64,000 nucleotides of DNA from Dermatemys mawii (GCA_007922305.1 ML677343.1:34509806-34573805); one strand, 5' to 3'. Shown: positions 9,509 through 22,539, numbered from the stretch's first letter. Program-made: numbers and translations. Notes: generated by a model from the letters alone, not told the origin.

Positions 9509-10940
9509 AGACAAGGTGGGTGAGGTCATATCTTTTATTGGAACAACTTCTGTTGGTGGAAGGGACAAACTTTTTCAGAACTGGAGAAGATAACCATGGT
9601 GTCCAATCTAAATACCAGAAGGGACAGATTGTTAAGCCTAAAAGGACTTCACTGCTAAAAGAGACCACTTAAAATCCAGTGAGCAATTAAGAGCTAGCAA
9701 GCAGCAGGGTGTTTTACAAATTGTTAATAAGCATAAAACCAGTGTCTCTTTTAGGTCCATAGTTTTTAGTGTTCAGGAGAGTTATGAATTTAAGTTCCCA
9801 GGCTTGTCTTTTCAAGGTGTTGTGTAGGTTTCCTATGAGGACAAAGACTGAGAGGTCATATATGAAGTGATCGCTCTGTGAAAAAGTGCTTGCCCATAGG
9901 TGATAGGGTTTTCTTTTCTTTTCTTTTTTTTTTTTGTCTTTTATCATTTGTCTGTGCGAGTTCATTCAGAAGCGTAGTGATTTGTTTCACATATATAGTC
10001 ATTGTTGGGACATTTGATGCACTGGATGAGGTACACCACATACTGTGATAGGCATGTGTAGGACCCAGGGATCTTGAAAGGTATGTTGTGGGGGTTATTG
10101 ATCATCAGAGCAGTGGAGATATGTCTGCAGGTTTTGCATTCATTGTTCCCAGACCTCCTCCTCACAGTAAATTCTGTGGTATCTGATTACCTGGTTGTAA
10201 ATAACAGATTTCTTAGTATGATTGCTGGCTCTATGAAGGTAAGTGGGGTGATCCATGGATTTTCTGGATATATTGATCTATAAGGTTCCATTGCTGAAGC
10301 AGATTGTGGTGTCCAGGAAGTTGATGCTGGCCTAGGAGCATTCTAGAGAGAGTTTGATGGATGGATGGTAGTTATTGAAGTCGTGATAGAAATCTGTGAG
10401 GGAGTTTGTCATCTGTCCAGAGGATGAGAATATCTCAGTGTATCTCAGGTATATCATTGGTTTGGTGGTGCATTTTTCCAGAAATTCTTCCTTGATGTGG
10501 CTTATGAAGAGGCTGGCATTTTGTGGATCCATCTTAGTACCAATGACTGTTCCCATGGTTTGGACAAAGTGTTTTTTGTTGAATGTAAAGCTTTACGGAT
10601 GAGGATGAACTGATGAGTTTGGCAGTGTGTTTTGGATGGATTTCCAAGTTTTGTCCATAATCTGGTAGATGTTTGAGGCAGGCAACAATGCTGTTATTGT
10701 CAATGATGTTGGTATATAGGGAAATGATATCCTTGGTGGTAAGAATGGTGTTCTGGAGGAAGTTGTTAATGTTGCAGAGTTTCTGGAGAAAGTTGGTGAT
10801 GTCTTGGAGGAAGCTGGCTCTTTGTGCGCTGAGATGTTTGAGGGTTGTTTCTATTAGTCCTGATGTTCCTTCAGTGAAAATGCCATGGCCAAATATGATG
10901 GGTCTGCCAGGATTCTCTTGTTTGTGTGTCTTGGGAAGTT
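9509..10940 (-). mobile_element. Penelope-like retroelement relic
   Basis: A minus-strand Penelope-like element, 5'-truncated. Reading the minus strand from 10940 downwards, it has a reverse-transcriptase region, a short linker with NFLDT (about 10308-10322), a GIY-YIG endonuclease region, and a 3' non-coding end whose plus-strand start is AGACAAGGTGGGTGAGGTCA. That end is a common reptilian repeat signature. The plus-strand right edge abuts a CR1 tail at 10942. The coding part is described separately. Family (Neptune, Poseidon or other) cannot be fixed by eye. Confidence 0.88.
9714..10937 (-). pseudogene. Broken Penelope-like RT / GIY-YIG polyprotein
   Basis: In an intact element this protein copies the RNA by target-primed reverse transcription and nicks DNA with its GIY-YIG domain. 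Visible landmarks on the minus strand, in order, are LPKTHK and NPGRP (about 10900-10937), DIISLYTNI with the first palm aspartate (10705-10731), GTKMDPQNASLF (about 10500-10540), NFLDT (about 10308-10322), VVYLIQC-KCPNNDYICETN (about 9980-10053) and a C-terminal RDTGFM (about 9730). The second palm motif, normally an R-Y-I-D-D type sequence, reads RYTEIF near 10434-10439, so both catalytic aspartates are gone. In the endonuclease the usual YVGET reads YICET. Stops and frame changes separate the segments, and an A-rich expansion (about 9915-9940 on +) interrupts the C-terminus. Not functional. Confidence 0.88.
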
Positions 10941-10941
10941 C

Positions 10942-11170
10942 AATAAATTCATGGAGGATAGGTCCATCAATGGATATTAGCCAGATTGGGCAGGAATGGT
11001 GTGTCTAGTCTCTGTTTGCCAGAAGCTGGGAATGAGCGACAGGGAATGGATCACTTGATGATGACCTGTTCTGTCCATTCCCTCTGGAGCATCTGGCACT
11101 GGCCACTATCGGAAGACAGGACACTGGGCTGGATTGACCTTTGGTCTGACCCAGCAGGGCCGTTCTTATG
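10942..11170 (+). mobile_element. CR1 LINE, 3' UTR fragment
   Basis: About 230 bp of CR1 3' UTR begins at AATTCATGGAGGATAGGTCC and ends CCGTTCTTATG. It includes the standard landmarks CTCTGTTTGCCAGAAGCTGG and GACCTTTGGTCTGACCCAGC. It is severely 5'-truncated and better preserved than the copy at 222-695. It directly abuts the Penelope-like relic, so one of the two inserted at the edge of the other. Confidence 0.93.
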
Positions 11171-12270
11171 AAACACAATTTCTACCCAAATTCCGCTTCT
11201 TCTTTAACTGTCAGTATTTTTGCTAAGAGAGTATTTTGCCCACTTGGCCCAGGGAGCTCTGCAACTTCTTGGCTCTCCAGCCAGCTGTATAATGTGTAAG
11301 GCTGCTTCTCGAGCCTCCATCTTGTCCAGTCCCTTGAATAAGCAGCAGCATGGGACATGGATTCAAGATGTACCTAATATATAATTTCAGCTCATTCCAT
11401 CTCTGAATTAAAGTAATTGACTACATCAATTCCATTTTAACTGATTTAACCCAAAATATTTTAATTTTAAAAATACAGGCTCAACTTTTCACCTGGGGGG
11501 AAAACCCAACAAAACTGCCTGTGCATAATTTTGTTCACATTTTTATACCAGTCTAGGGAAAGACACAGAGCACTGTCACTGAATATAATTTGATTAGGAA
11601 ATTACCTCCCTTTTGCCACTCTCCAGATTCCCTGATAGAAGTGTTCTGCCCAAATGTTATTGTGGTCCAAGCTGGGTAGTCTGTGAAATATATTTTTTCT
11701 GAAAGAGAAATTCAGAAAGGGAGAGAGGCCTTGGCTGCTTTTCACAGGTGCTCCTTTCTATGCAACAGACTTTGACTGTTCAAAGAGAGGGTTGCCTTTT
11801 TTTGGAGAGTCTAGTAGAATTCTGAAGGATCACTTAAAAATGTTCCTGAGAGTATCTGGGAGGAGTTCTTCACTCCTGAGTGAGGCCCCTTGGAGAAAGG
11901 CTATTCATTTCTCTTCTCTTCTTTTCATTACATCTCCCATCTGTGCACACGTGTAAGGTAACTCCACAGTCCACACATCAGCTCAAAGCATGCAACTCTA
12001 CCAACAAAGTGGCTACAGTTTTGCTTTCCTTATTGTAAAACCTGCCCCAGAGAGAGAGGCGGATATCATTCCTGACTCCTACTCTGCTTTAGATATGTAA
12101 GTAGCTCTAACGTGGCGGGGGGAAGCATTGGATTGCCTGTTACTCTAGGCTTACAGTACATCACCAGACAATTTAAGCCTATTTTATATGTTAATTTTCA
12201 GTGAAATATGCAGGAACACCTTAAAATCATCTTTCCTTTCTTTGTCTGTTTATCATTCTTATTATGGCCA
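11171..12270. other. Unassigned non-coding sequence
   Basis: No gene or named repeat was recognised. The sequence is AT-leaning with scattered pyrimidine tracts. Confidence 0.45.
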
Positions 12271-12541
12271 AAGCATAGTCGAGTGGACAGAGAATCAGGA
12301 TACCTGGATTCTGATTAATTTAAGATAATGCACAACATACTTCACCATCTGTCTGTTCCTAGCACTGCCACTGACTCCTCATGATCTTGGTTAAGTTCAC
12401 CGAACTGGACTGTAGTTTACCCAGCAGTAAAATGGTGCTAATAATAATCCTCATTTCTCACTTGTGGGTTATGAGACTTGATTATGTTTGTAAGGCACTT
12501 TGTGTTTCAAGTGACATGTACTAAATAAGTGCATCTTATTG
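12271..12541 (+). mobile_element. MIR-type SINE
   Basis: An old MIR-like copy. It has the head AAGCATAGTCGAGTGGACAG, the core CACTGACTCCTCATGATCTTGG, the segment CAGTAAAATGGTGCTAATAA, and the 3' part TTGTAAGGCACTTTGTG. An insertion of about 40 bp after ATTCTGATTAATTTAAG separates the head from the core. Inactive. Confidence 0.75.
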
Positions 12542-12732
12542 TATAATCTGTGTAGTGTATATTATTTATATAAGGAATTCATCTGGTTAACATGCTGTGG
12601 TCCTCTGGGCTTCCCGAGGTCCTTTCTGGGCTGATTTAATGGTGCCAGATGCAAGCATCAGTTAATGAACATTTGAAAGTGCTACCAGCCTATTACAAAC
12701 CAATGCAGATGCCTCACTTCAGCAAGTATTTA

Positions 12733-12838
12733 GGCATGTGAGAAATTTTATCCCTTTTCGACAAAGCACCTAAGCTCATACTCGACATTAAGCATATGCT
12801 TAAGTCCCCCTGAAATCAATATGTTGCTGAATTGGGGA
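12733..12838. repeat. Ancient palindromic interspersed repeat fragment
   Basis: TAAGCATATGCTTAAGTCCC followed by CTGAAATCAAT and a terminal TGCTGAATTGGGGAC resembles a low-divergence-tolerant reptile/bird repeat built around TTAAGCAxxTGCTTAAGT. The identification is from memory of the motif only. Confidence 0.45.
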
Positions 12839-12841
12839 CAC

Positions 12842-15800
12842 TGTCAGTGAAAGTTAATTTGCAATGTGGCTCAGGATACAGTACTATTAAAAAAAAACAT
12901 TTTAAACCTTACAGACAACAGACAGTATTGAATGGGAAGAGTTTAGAGCAATTACATAAAGTGAAATCTGGGCAGCTTGCTGAGATTCTGATCCTTGTCC
13001 ACTCCAAACTTACAACTGGTTCTGGGATTTGTTTGTTTCTTGGGACTATGTTCTTGTTCTTACGACCTAGCATGCTATGCCTATACACAACAGCTCTCCG
13101 TAATCAGTTAAGTCTAGCAAATATTTTGAACAAATAAATAATAATTCAATAAATCATTTCAAGCTTGTTACAAAATATTACAAATGCAGAATATAACTAT
13201 GTTCAAGCAAACATACAGATTGAATACATCTCCCATCTTAATAAATAACGTAAACATCAAGTGATATTTGTTTAAATTTCAGATCAAAATTGCTTACAGA
13301 AATATATGAAGTCTATCTGAACAGTTCTGTTAAGGTGTTTGATGTAATTCCGAGCCCAACACAGAGAGCAGATATTAGAGGAACTTGGTATTTTTTTTTC
13401 ATTTTTAATTCTCCCTTGGTATTTTTACTACCGTGGCTAAAATACAATATATTTACTATTGCTTGCAATTTCTTTCTTATCTATGCAGAGACAAACCATA
13501 CACGTTGTGGTGTTCATGTGCAATGTATGTAGATATGATATACACATATGAAATAATACTCTGTCCAGCAGCATGCTCATTCAATATCTTCAATTTTCCA
13601 TTCATTTCACCTGATTTTGCAATATGCTTCTTGTTGTCTGTTCTGGACACAGGTCTCAATTGTCCAATTAGATCTGTAGCTAGATTCCTGTTTCCTAGGC
13701 AGTCTACCTTATAAATTATAGCTAATATTATTACCCCCCTGCTCACAGTACAAGGAATGTGTCTGAAATGGAAAGGATGTGTTCAGTTTTGAGCAGGGAA
13801 AGAACTTTGCGTATTCCTGTGAACCTAATCTTTCGTTTCAGCTCAAGATGGAGGGTTTATGATTAATACAGTTGATGCAGAAAATGGCCGATTGCTTGGT
13901 TTCTTTTAAATATGTTGTGCTCAATGCACACAGACTCTGAGCATCAGTTAGAGAGAAATGACAGCAGACTTGACCTTTCTCTCCAAATCATATATGATAA
14001 AAAATCAGCATGATACAACAGCACTTTGACTTGTTTTAACTTACCGCTTTCTTATTCAGAGATGCTAATGCACCCTGGAAATGTAAAATCAGATGCTAGC
14101 AAATGTGGCCACATGTTAGATTTTTAACTATAGTCTCTACGTGCAACGCAAGGTGACTTTTAAGGAATTTAACATGGTTATTGTTCTTAAAAGGCCAACA
14201 AAAATATTGAGGGGTTTGGGGTTTTTTTTGTATCTTTACTGTTCCAGAGAATGGACCAATGCTTGGGAAGCATCCCACTGAATATTGTAGAGGATATTTA
14301 GACTGCTCATAAGAAGGCATGAATAATAGGTCTTGCACATGGGAAGGTATTAGTTATAAAAGGGTTTAAATTGGCTTTAGTGTAACTGGAAACCAAATAA
14401 ATGGTTCTGAAAACTACATGAAGAGATTTAGCAGGTTTTTTCTATAGTCGCCAATTACTGCTATTAGAAAGTCTAAAAATGCACAATGTGTACATGCAAC
14501 AGCTGTGACTGATACAGAGTTCAGCCAATAACATTGTTTCCTTGTCAGCTCTCATTATCTTGTGATCAATTACCAGGATTTTAGGCCATCTTGAATGAAA
14601 AGTAAAAACACATTGTTACCACAAATTTCATCAAGTAAATATGCTGTATAAGGAAATAGATCAGCTATGACCTCTTTGACTTTTCAAAATATTTAAAAGC
14701 TGAAGTTAATTCTTTGTGATGTCCTTTCATCTTTAGTTGACAACAGAGAGACTTGGAGTGGTGACAGGCTTTGTCAAGTGGGTCTGGCTTATCAAAAACA
14801 ATACCCTCAAGATCTTTCAAGCCAAATATTCTAATCTAAGATAATTGCATTTAAAATTTCATGTAGCTTTTGAGTTTTTCACTGAATCTTTCTTATATTA
14901 ACTAACAAACCTTTTCATTCAATGCTTTTTTACTTTAAAATTTAAGATTGTATTAGTGAAAAATATTTAAATGATTATAGTTTAGAATCAGAGATGAAGT
15001 TCAATGGTATGTTTCACTTCTAGGATTCTGAATAAAGTTCTGATTTGGGGGTGGGGGTGTGAGTACTTTATACATGCTTTTCCAGATTTCATTAGTCTAT
15101 CTGTCATGAGAGCACTTTTTTGTTTGTCTGTCTGTCATTTTGGGGGGACGAGTTGTTGTACTCTTCTTGTGCTCAGATTAGGCTACCTAGAAATCTCTGG
15201 TGTTGGCTGGGCATTCTCTCTGGGATTCTGTTCTGAGTATTTGAATAAAAGATTCTTGTAACTTTGCATGTTAGCAATTGTTTTGGAATCTCAATGTTCA
15301 CCATTTGTGCACTGGAAGAGTATAGTGGGTTAAACAAAGAGAGGGTTTATCACAATTCTGCTTCAATATTGATAGAAGGCGGTTACTGGTTATTGGATTA
15401 GAAATTATCTACCCAACAGCCAGTCTCTGGCCACTTTTATCCAAGCAGAGCACTATTAAAGAAATGTATTTTGGTCTTTGTTTTGGGGAATTTAGCTCTC
15501 ATGAAAGCGTGGGCTGATAACTGGTTATTGGGCAGCACTGTGTATGAAAAAGGCGCCTTATTGCTGCGTATCACCCCTTTTGCTATTCCAACCTTTGGGC
15601 TCCACATTTCTGTATTCTGTCAATGCACTGCAGCGTCAGCCAGCTTGCAGCAATTCCTGCTATTCGAGATCTCAGTCATTGCACTCCCGATCTGCGGTTC
15701 TCCCCCTCACCCCCACCTCGCTAGTCATATTTAAAATTTGCCAAATCCATTGTATTGTATTATTGGGATTGTTTTATGATTGGAGACTCATTTAACTAAG

Positions 15801-16300
15801 ATTGAAGACAAGATAAAAGTAATGAGTTCACGTTCACCTCCCCACCTGACAAAATTTCCTTTTAGTAATTTGCTCTTTATAATTTTTTTAAATTACAAAC
15901 CAGCAAAAAAGAGAAGGAAGTTGTATTTCTAATAAAAGATGATGCTTTGGAGCAGATTTGCCAAAAGGGGGTTCTGAATCTGAGAAAACATTAGCTGAGA
16001 TGTTGATTATGGGATAGTTTATCCATTCATGGGGATACCTTTTATTGTTTTATATGCTATTTAGATTAAACCTTTTCTCCTCCATATCTGTAAATTCCAC
16101 TGTTTTGGGGGGTGTATTTCCATATTGTGTCAATACACTGACATTGAACTTCGCTGCATCAGGAAACATTTCTGAAAGTAAGATTTTCAGGGCTGAATTA
16201 TTTATAATATATGATTAGCAGGTTGTTGACATTCAATACTTGTTCATAAGTAACTGGTTTCTTTTACTTGATTTCTCCCTGTCCTCTGTTCCAGCCATCA
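12842..16300. other. AT-rich single-copy-like region
   Basis: No recognisable gene, RNA or transposon. Short T and A runs occur (for example 13390-13400 and 14221-14230). Open frames of up to 93 codons overlap on both strands without family resemblance. Candidate regulatory DNA cannot be told from neutral DNA with one sequence. Confidence 0.45.
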
Positions 16301-19300
16301 CTTTGTTGGAAAGAGCACTTCATTGTTTCCTGACACATTCACAACTAAAGACAGAATGTAAAGCTAAGATGCTGTTCACTTCAAGCTGTACAAAATGGAG
16401 GCAGTAGAAAGCTAAAACTCAGTGTAGTTCTTCATCTTATTATCTAAGAGAAATTCCTAATGGAAAACAGTAAATGCACTCAGGGCATTGGAAAAATTAG
16501 GGATCTGATTGCAAAGGCTGATTTTATTTCAACATTAGCATTAGAGTTCCCAATCCGTCCCCGGCCATACTGACACCACACAGTCCTGCAGAATTAACGG
16601 ATTCAGGGGTGTTTACACTCCACCAGCCACAAACTGCAAAAAAAAATAAATAAATCAGGTTTTAATTATGAAAGCTGCACTCAAATCCAGAGGTACTACT
16701 GATAGCTTGGATTTACTGAAATGCAGAAATTCCCATTCAGGAATATAGTCCAATGGCAAAAGAACCAACGTGCCCCATAGGCAAGTTCAGATGCTTCTCC
16801 AAATATTATCTGACCCTCTTGAATCCACAGAGTTGGACTGTACATCTGATAGAACTGGCTTTCTTGTAAAATTTATGGCACTTCCCGTTCGAGCAGGCAG
16901 GATTAGCACAGAATGAGCCCTGCTGGGCTACAGCACCCCCACTTCTAGGCCCTGCCAGAACAGAAAGTGCAGTTGCTATCCATCCAAAAATGAGAAGTAA
17001 TGATGGGGAAGCTACCAACAGTTCTTCATATCTTGTGGAAGTTTGGGATTATTAGGCCTCCCCCAGGCCTCTCTTTCTTCACTCTTCACCTGTAGTTACC
17101 TGACTATCATGGGGGATGTTGAATACTTTTGTTCAGCTGAGGTTTAGGATGATCCAAATTGTACTGTGACCTAAGCAAGTTTTCCTCTCTTCCACCTAAA
17201 CAAATCCAGTTTTGCTAATAAGTGGAATTTGTTTGCAATCACGTTCCGTATATTTTACATCTCCCACATTCATTTTTATTTATTTTAATGGTTTGCTTTT
17301 CTTTCTACTTTCTTATAGTTTTTCTGTCTATTGTCTTTTTGAAATTAGAAAAAAAAAATGAAATCCCCTTCTCTGTGTCTCAGCTGCTTTCCCTTTCCTT
17401 CTAAATGTATTAATCTCTTTCCTATTCCGTCTTCTCACATTCACATTCTTAGAGTTTTCTTGTCTTTCTTTTTGCCGTGTTTGGTATTTTCAACTTACTC
17501 TTTTAGAATGTTTTTATTTCTATTTCTGCAATGTTTATTTATAGTGGCTCTTGGACTCTCTCTGCATTTTAGTTCAAATGCTGCAGTTAATGACAGTGGT
17601 CTCATTTTAATTCATTTAAAAACACAGTGTTTATGTTTTGTGTCTGTGATGTTTCTCCTCTTGGCCAGCCCTCCAGAAATTAGTTGTTTTAATTTTAGAT
17701 GCTAAGCTTTGTTTTAAAAGGTGGATTCTGCATTTATGGGTAATGTATAAAATATATGCAGTTTTAAATTAATGTCAAACTGTTTTCATGAGTGAATATT
17801 TATCTTTTCATTCACAATCCCTTCTCCAGCACCAGAATTAGGTGTTATAGTGAATTATTTAAAATTTAATTTTATTGCAGTAGATTTCATTAATAAATAT
17901 AAGGATAGTCTTTCTCTAGCTTGCCACTTGGTAGCTAAAATAGATCCTAGCAGTCCAATCGATTCCCGTTTTCAGTCTCTGGGTTGCAAAGTAGCTCAAT
18001 GGTACTTGGAACAGTGTAAGCACCTTTGAAAAAGCTGCCCCACTCCACAACAGTAGCCACTCTCCACATGCTGTAACTACTGTACATGCATACAACATTT
18101 AAATACATATTTACATATTTCAGATTGACCCAGCTGAATGTAATGACTCCCTAGGCGCCTTTTATAGTCTATTAGGTAAATAGTAAGCATCTTAGAAACT
18201 CTCTTTTCTTTACACAGTCGACTGTAATGTACTTAGGATTTGAGCTGACTAAGTTTGTAGTGGGTATGTGTACTGTAGTTTGCTTTTCATGTTACTGGAA
18301 ACAGTCATTCCTTTTTCTCCATTCCAAATATAGTTCTGATGGTTTTTTCCATTTTTTTAATGGAGACCTCAAAATTCTCAAATGCTAAATAAAAAAGCAC
18401 TATTTGTTTTCAAGTACTTCCCATGGTTTCTGAGGCAGTTTGTATTATTATATGTACATATGGTTTTGCTACCATGAATATGCACAGTATTAATTTGGAT
18501 GATAAATAACATTTCTTAATTTCCACTCACCTTTTAGACTACTTTGAAGATGACCTGCAGAGGATATTTCAGAAATGGACCGTAGGCCTTTTTTGATGCT
18601 TTTGAGCTATAAACAAGCCATTAAAGAGCTTGTTGTGAAATTTTTTTGTTTTGTTTTAGGATTTTTTTTTGCTTGTTTTTTTACTTAACTGTATCAGCAG
18701 TGTCAAGTCTGGTCTTCCATGGCTTTCTTGAAAGACCTTTAGGATGATTTAAAGGATATATACTGTGTAGGTCTTAAATGAAGAGTTACTAAGTCTTTAA
18801 CAAAGATGTTCTTTCTTCAGCCTGTTTGCTTGTTACTGATATTCAGTTAAAATACCTCTAAAATGACATTGGTTTTTTTAAAACAATCTCTTCCTTTCTC
18901 AATTGTTGAAGCTTGCACTCTCTTGATTTTCATGTCTTTATTTCAGTAGTTCTCCAGTTATCACACTCTCTTCCAGGACAGATAAGACTTGAATGTCTAA
19001 TCTATATAACAAGCTGAAACAAAACTGTTTAGAAAACAACTCCTCCTCTTTTCAGGTCCATCTTATAAATATTAAAGAAACAAAGGAGAGTTATAATCCC
19101 AATTAGGTTTTATTTTGCAAGTCAGCTTTTGATCTCAGAATCTGAAAAATGGAGACCAAATTAACAGTGTTCTTTCAAAATGAGGAAAAGATGCATTTGA
19201 AATTTTTAAACCAAAAGGAAAAAGGGCTTCCTCCAGATTTAACACAAGCCAATAAAGGAAATTATATTGGCGATGTCTCGCAGCATCTGTTTAAAAGTCA

Positions 19301-20737
19301 CTAAGAATTAAATGTGCTGTGCAAGTCCAATATCTGAGGAAAAATCAGTGAAATACTATTAAATAACAAGAAATAAAGGATATAATAAGACTAGATATAG
19401 ACTCAGTAATATGGGGCCTACAGCTGTGAAATTCTGAGATAGACCTTCCCCTGTTTCTTCTATTATCTTATTGAATCACTTTTTCGTTAATTCATCCTTC
19501 AGAGACTTCTTGCTGATTTTACATCTACCTCTGCATTGGCAAGGTGGAAATATTTTCTTTGTAGCTCATTGGCTAAGGACAGGATCTGCAGCAGGCATGG
19601 CTGAAATGCAAAAGATTGATTTCTACAAGTAGCTGCCTTCATCTTTAATAGGGAGGTATAATCTACAGACTGTATAGATTCCAGCACACAGTGATCTGTC
19701 CTGGTTCAAATGGTTGGACAGATTGCATGCTGGGACCTGTAGTGTATGTTGCCCATGCTTCCATATTGAAGATGAAACTGGTTGCAGTTGGATTTGTGAT
19801 GCAAACTGTTTGGCCTTCAGTCTGTTTTCAAGTCGTCAGTGGCCACGAGGTTGGACAAAAGTTGGTGTCGGTGGTCCATCTGCCCTCCTCATTATGGGGA
19901 GCAGGAAGTTTATTGAGCTAATCAAACTTCTCCTGGCACAGCACCACACAGAGGGAAGATGCCAGGGAAATGCTTTTCTGTTCGATATGTATAGCAGATG
20001 GATCAGTGAAATGTTGCACTTGCTGGGCAGTTTTCTGTTCATATTATTATAATAATAAATATAAAGGTTTCTGCGCACCTCAACAAAAAAAGCCTAAAAG
20101 CCCAAAAGGGGAAATTACCCCCATTAACTACAGACTTCATAGCAATGTGGCAAAGGAAACCCAAATAACGCAACCCAGGAGGACTACACAACCAGACATA
20201 AAGAGAAACCGAATAGTTTTGAGTCTCTTCGTGAAGTGCGCCACCAAGGGCCTTCAGTATGGGAAAAGAACTCCCCTTCTTAAGATTGTGAGTTCCCACT
20301 CCTCCCACCTCAGCTGCTGCAGTGGGACAGAGGTTTGGAAGGGGTTCATCAGAAATACTAGCCCTGTATTAATTAAGGCTTTAAATATATAAAGTAAAAC
20401 GACCTGCTGGATACAAAAAACCCAGTGCAGATCGCAGAGTAGAGCTGTCACAGTTTATTGATGAAGACCTATGAGATAACCAGGCTCCATGTTCCACAAT
20501 AGCTATAGCCTGCAAGTGGATTTCCAGGGCATATATAGACTGAAGCACGCTGTGCTCGCTCCGCTTAGAGGACATTGAAATGTGGATCGCTGGGACCAGG
20601 TTCGTGCCTAGAGGAGTGGTCCAGGATTCCAGAGGGGACAGTGGAAGAAGTGAGAACAGAGCCCTGAACTCTTGACTGCAAGTCCTGTGCTGTTAGCCAC
20701 AGTGACACTTAGTTCTCAGGTCGAGCTTTTCAGCACA
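16301..20737. other. AT-rich single-copy-like region
   Basis: Continues the preceding stretch with no supported gene. A minus-strand frame at 16806-17018 encodes a hydrophobic start and a cysteine-rich end, but it begins with TTG rather than ATG. A T/C-rich segment (17240-17560) yields hydrophobic frames by composition. The 19690-20560 part is less AT-rich and unclassified. Confidence 0.45.
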
Positions 20738-20738
20738 G

Positions 20739-21010
20739 GTGCCAACTTTCACATGTAAATAAGCAGCCCGACTTTCACAGTAAGCCAAAAATCAAGCTAA
20801 TCCCATTTCAGAACAAGGCCAAAATAAGCCAACCCCTAACACACAACACTCTATGTGACTAGATCCCCCTGGAGCCAGTCTGGGACTGTGGTGGGCCCGC
20901 GGTGCACCCCTGGCTACAAGCCAAACAAGCTACAAGTCAAAAATCAGTCAACAAGCAACTCACACACCAGTTAAGCCAAAACAAATCCCAATGTCTGTGT
21001 TTATTTCATG
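20739..21010. repeat. AAGCCAA-rich interspersed repeat
   Basis: A ~270-bp block with recurring AAGCCAA / AAGCTACAAG / AAGCCAAAA motifs (for example near 20783, 20828, 20919 and 20973), starting AGGTGCCAACTTTCACATG. I recall similar text as a widespread turtle repeat but cannot assign a class. No open frame is credible. Confidence 0.5.
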
Positions 21011-21072
21011 GGTGTGGCATGTCTGCCTTTCAGCTGAGCATTTTCCAAAGGAAGAAAAACAGAAAAAAAGAG

Positions 21073-21165
21073 GAGAGACTGAGTCACAGAAAAGTGAAGT
21101 GACTTGCCCAAGTCCCACAAATGGCCCATGGCAGAGAACTGAAGTCTTCTGTGTCCTAGGCTACT
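21073..21165 (-). mobile_element. MIR-type SINE fragment
   Basis: A reverse-orientation MIR core with GAGACTGAGTCACAGAAAAG, GAAGTGACTTGCCCAAGTC, and the GGCAGAGAACTGAAGTCTTC segment. Both ends are missing. A possible further MIR scrap, in the same orientation, lies at about 20655-20710. Confidence 0.7.
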
Positions 21166-22539
21166 GCAATATCACTGAATGATGTCACTGCTCATTCCTC
21201 TGCTCTAGCTGAGCCTCCAGGTTAAGTCTCTGGCTTGAAATGGCCCCTGAATTTCGTATGTGATCAGCCTTACTAGCACAAACCTCCTCAGGGGGTAGGG
21301 CAGCCATAGAATGGCAAAGATCTCCCCAGTGTTAGCTCTCTCTAATCACATTGACTGCTGCCTACAACTTCAGTCACTCTGAATTGCTGCGCCATGGTAA
21401 CTTGAACCTGAAGAGAATTGGTGTAAAAGAGATGCTTTGGACGATGCCAGTTTCTCATAGCTCCACATTAAACTTTTATGATGATAGAACTTGACCCTCC
21501 AAAGGCTTTGTGTGGAAGGGACCTCACTGCTAATGGCCCATCACAACTGATTGGCTTCAGTGCACTTCCCTGCAATCCCCCACCTTATCTCTAGGCCAGT
21601 GGGTTAGGTCCACAGCATTTTATGATCAATGGTGTCATAAACACAGTGCCGGGTGTGTTTGTTTCATTTAGCGTGTGGGTGGCTGTGTTGGTTGGATTTG
21701 GGAGTCTATTTTCATGCTTTGTTCTGGTTTTTCTTGCAGTTCTTTGGTTTGGTCTCTGAGTTCTGGTCAAGGCAGTTTCACTATTTAAGTTGGCTCTTGT
21801 GTGCACAGGATGACCTGGATAATTCTTGTAACTGAAGCAGTTATTCCCGGTGCTATATAATAATTTCACACTTACAATCATTCTCTCAAAGAAGATAAGC
21901 CACTAAACAAATGAATGCTGCTTCCATGCACGTGTGTAAAACACTTCCAATGTTTCCTGCTTTGTTTTAGATCTGCATGCTTAGGTTTGTGCTTCTGACA
22001 CATCAAAATCAGATCTGTGCTCCTACTCCAAAGGCACTGAATCACTAAACTTGAAACGTCAGCAGTTTGCGATGACAGAGGCCGCACTGCTTTACTATAA
22101 CCTGAGCTGATTCTTTCCTGGGGTCAAACCGTGTAGCTCCATTGTCTTCATTAGGATAGGCTGATTGATGCCAGGTGAGGATTTAGCCAAAAGTCTCTAC
22201 TTTCACCTTTTCAGATCTGTGAATTCTGGTGAGCAGTCTGAATCCCTGTCACATTGATTGTATTTTTATTCTTTTTACACTGTGCTAGCTGGTTAACAGA
22301 AAGGTGTGGGAAGCCAAGGCTTGTGCCCCAGAGAGCTTACAGTTAAATTTTAGACAGACGCTAAGAGAAGGGTGATATAGGACAAGGATTACGGTAATAA
22401 GATCACAGATTCTCAGTTTTGGTCTGTGCCCTTTGTGGGGTTCCACCAGAAATTAAATTTTATAGGGTTTCTTTTTAAGTGAAGTACTTTTTGTAGGCAA
22501 CGATGCAGAAGTGAGTTTAAAGGAGAAGAGGTTTCAGCA
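21166..22539. other. Mostly unassigned; SINE tail fragment at 22278-22344
   Basis: No gene was recognised. Within it, 22278-22344 (CACTGTGCTAGCTGG ... CAGAGAGCTTACAG) looks like a reverse-orientation fragment of the same SINE/LINE tail seen forward at 60176-60310. Confidence 0.45.

Noticed and set aside
10601..10640. Hammerhead-ribozyme-like CTGATGAG
   Set aside because: Penelope-like elements can carry hammerhead ribozymes, but this string is within the RT-coding part and lacks the paired GAAA core and stems.
16806..17018. Minus-strand small secreted cysteine-rich peptide (defensin-like look)
   Set aside because: The first codon is TTG, not ATG, there is no upstream exon evidence, and the cysteine spacing matches no family I can name.
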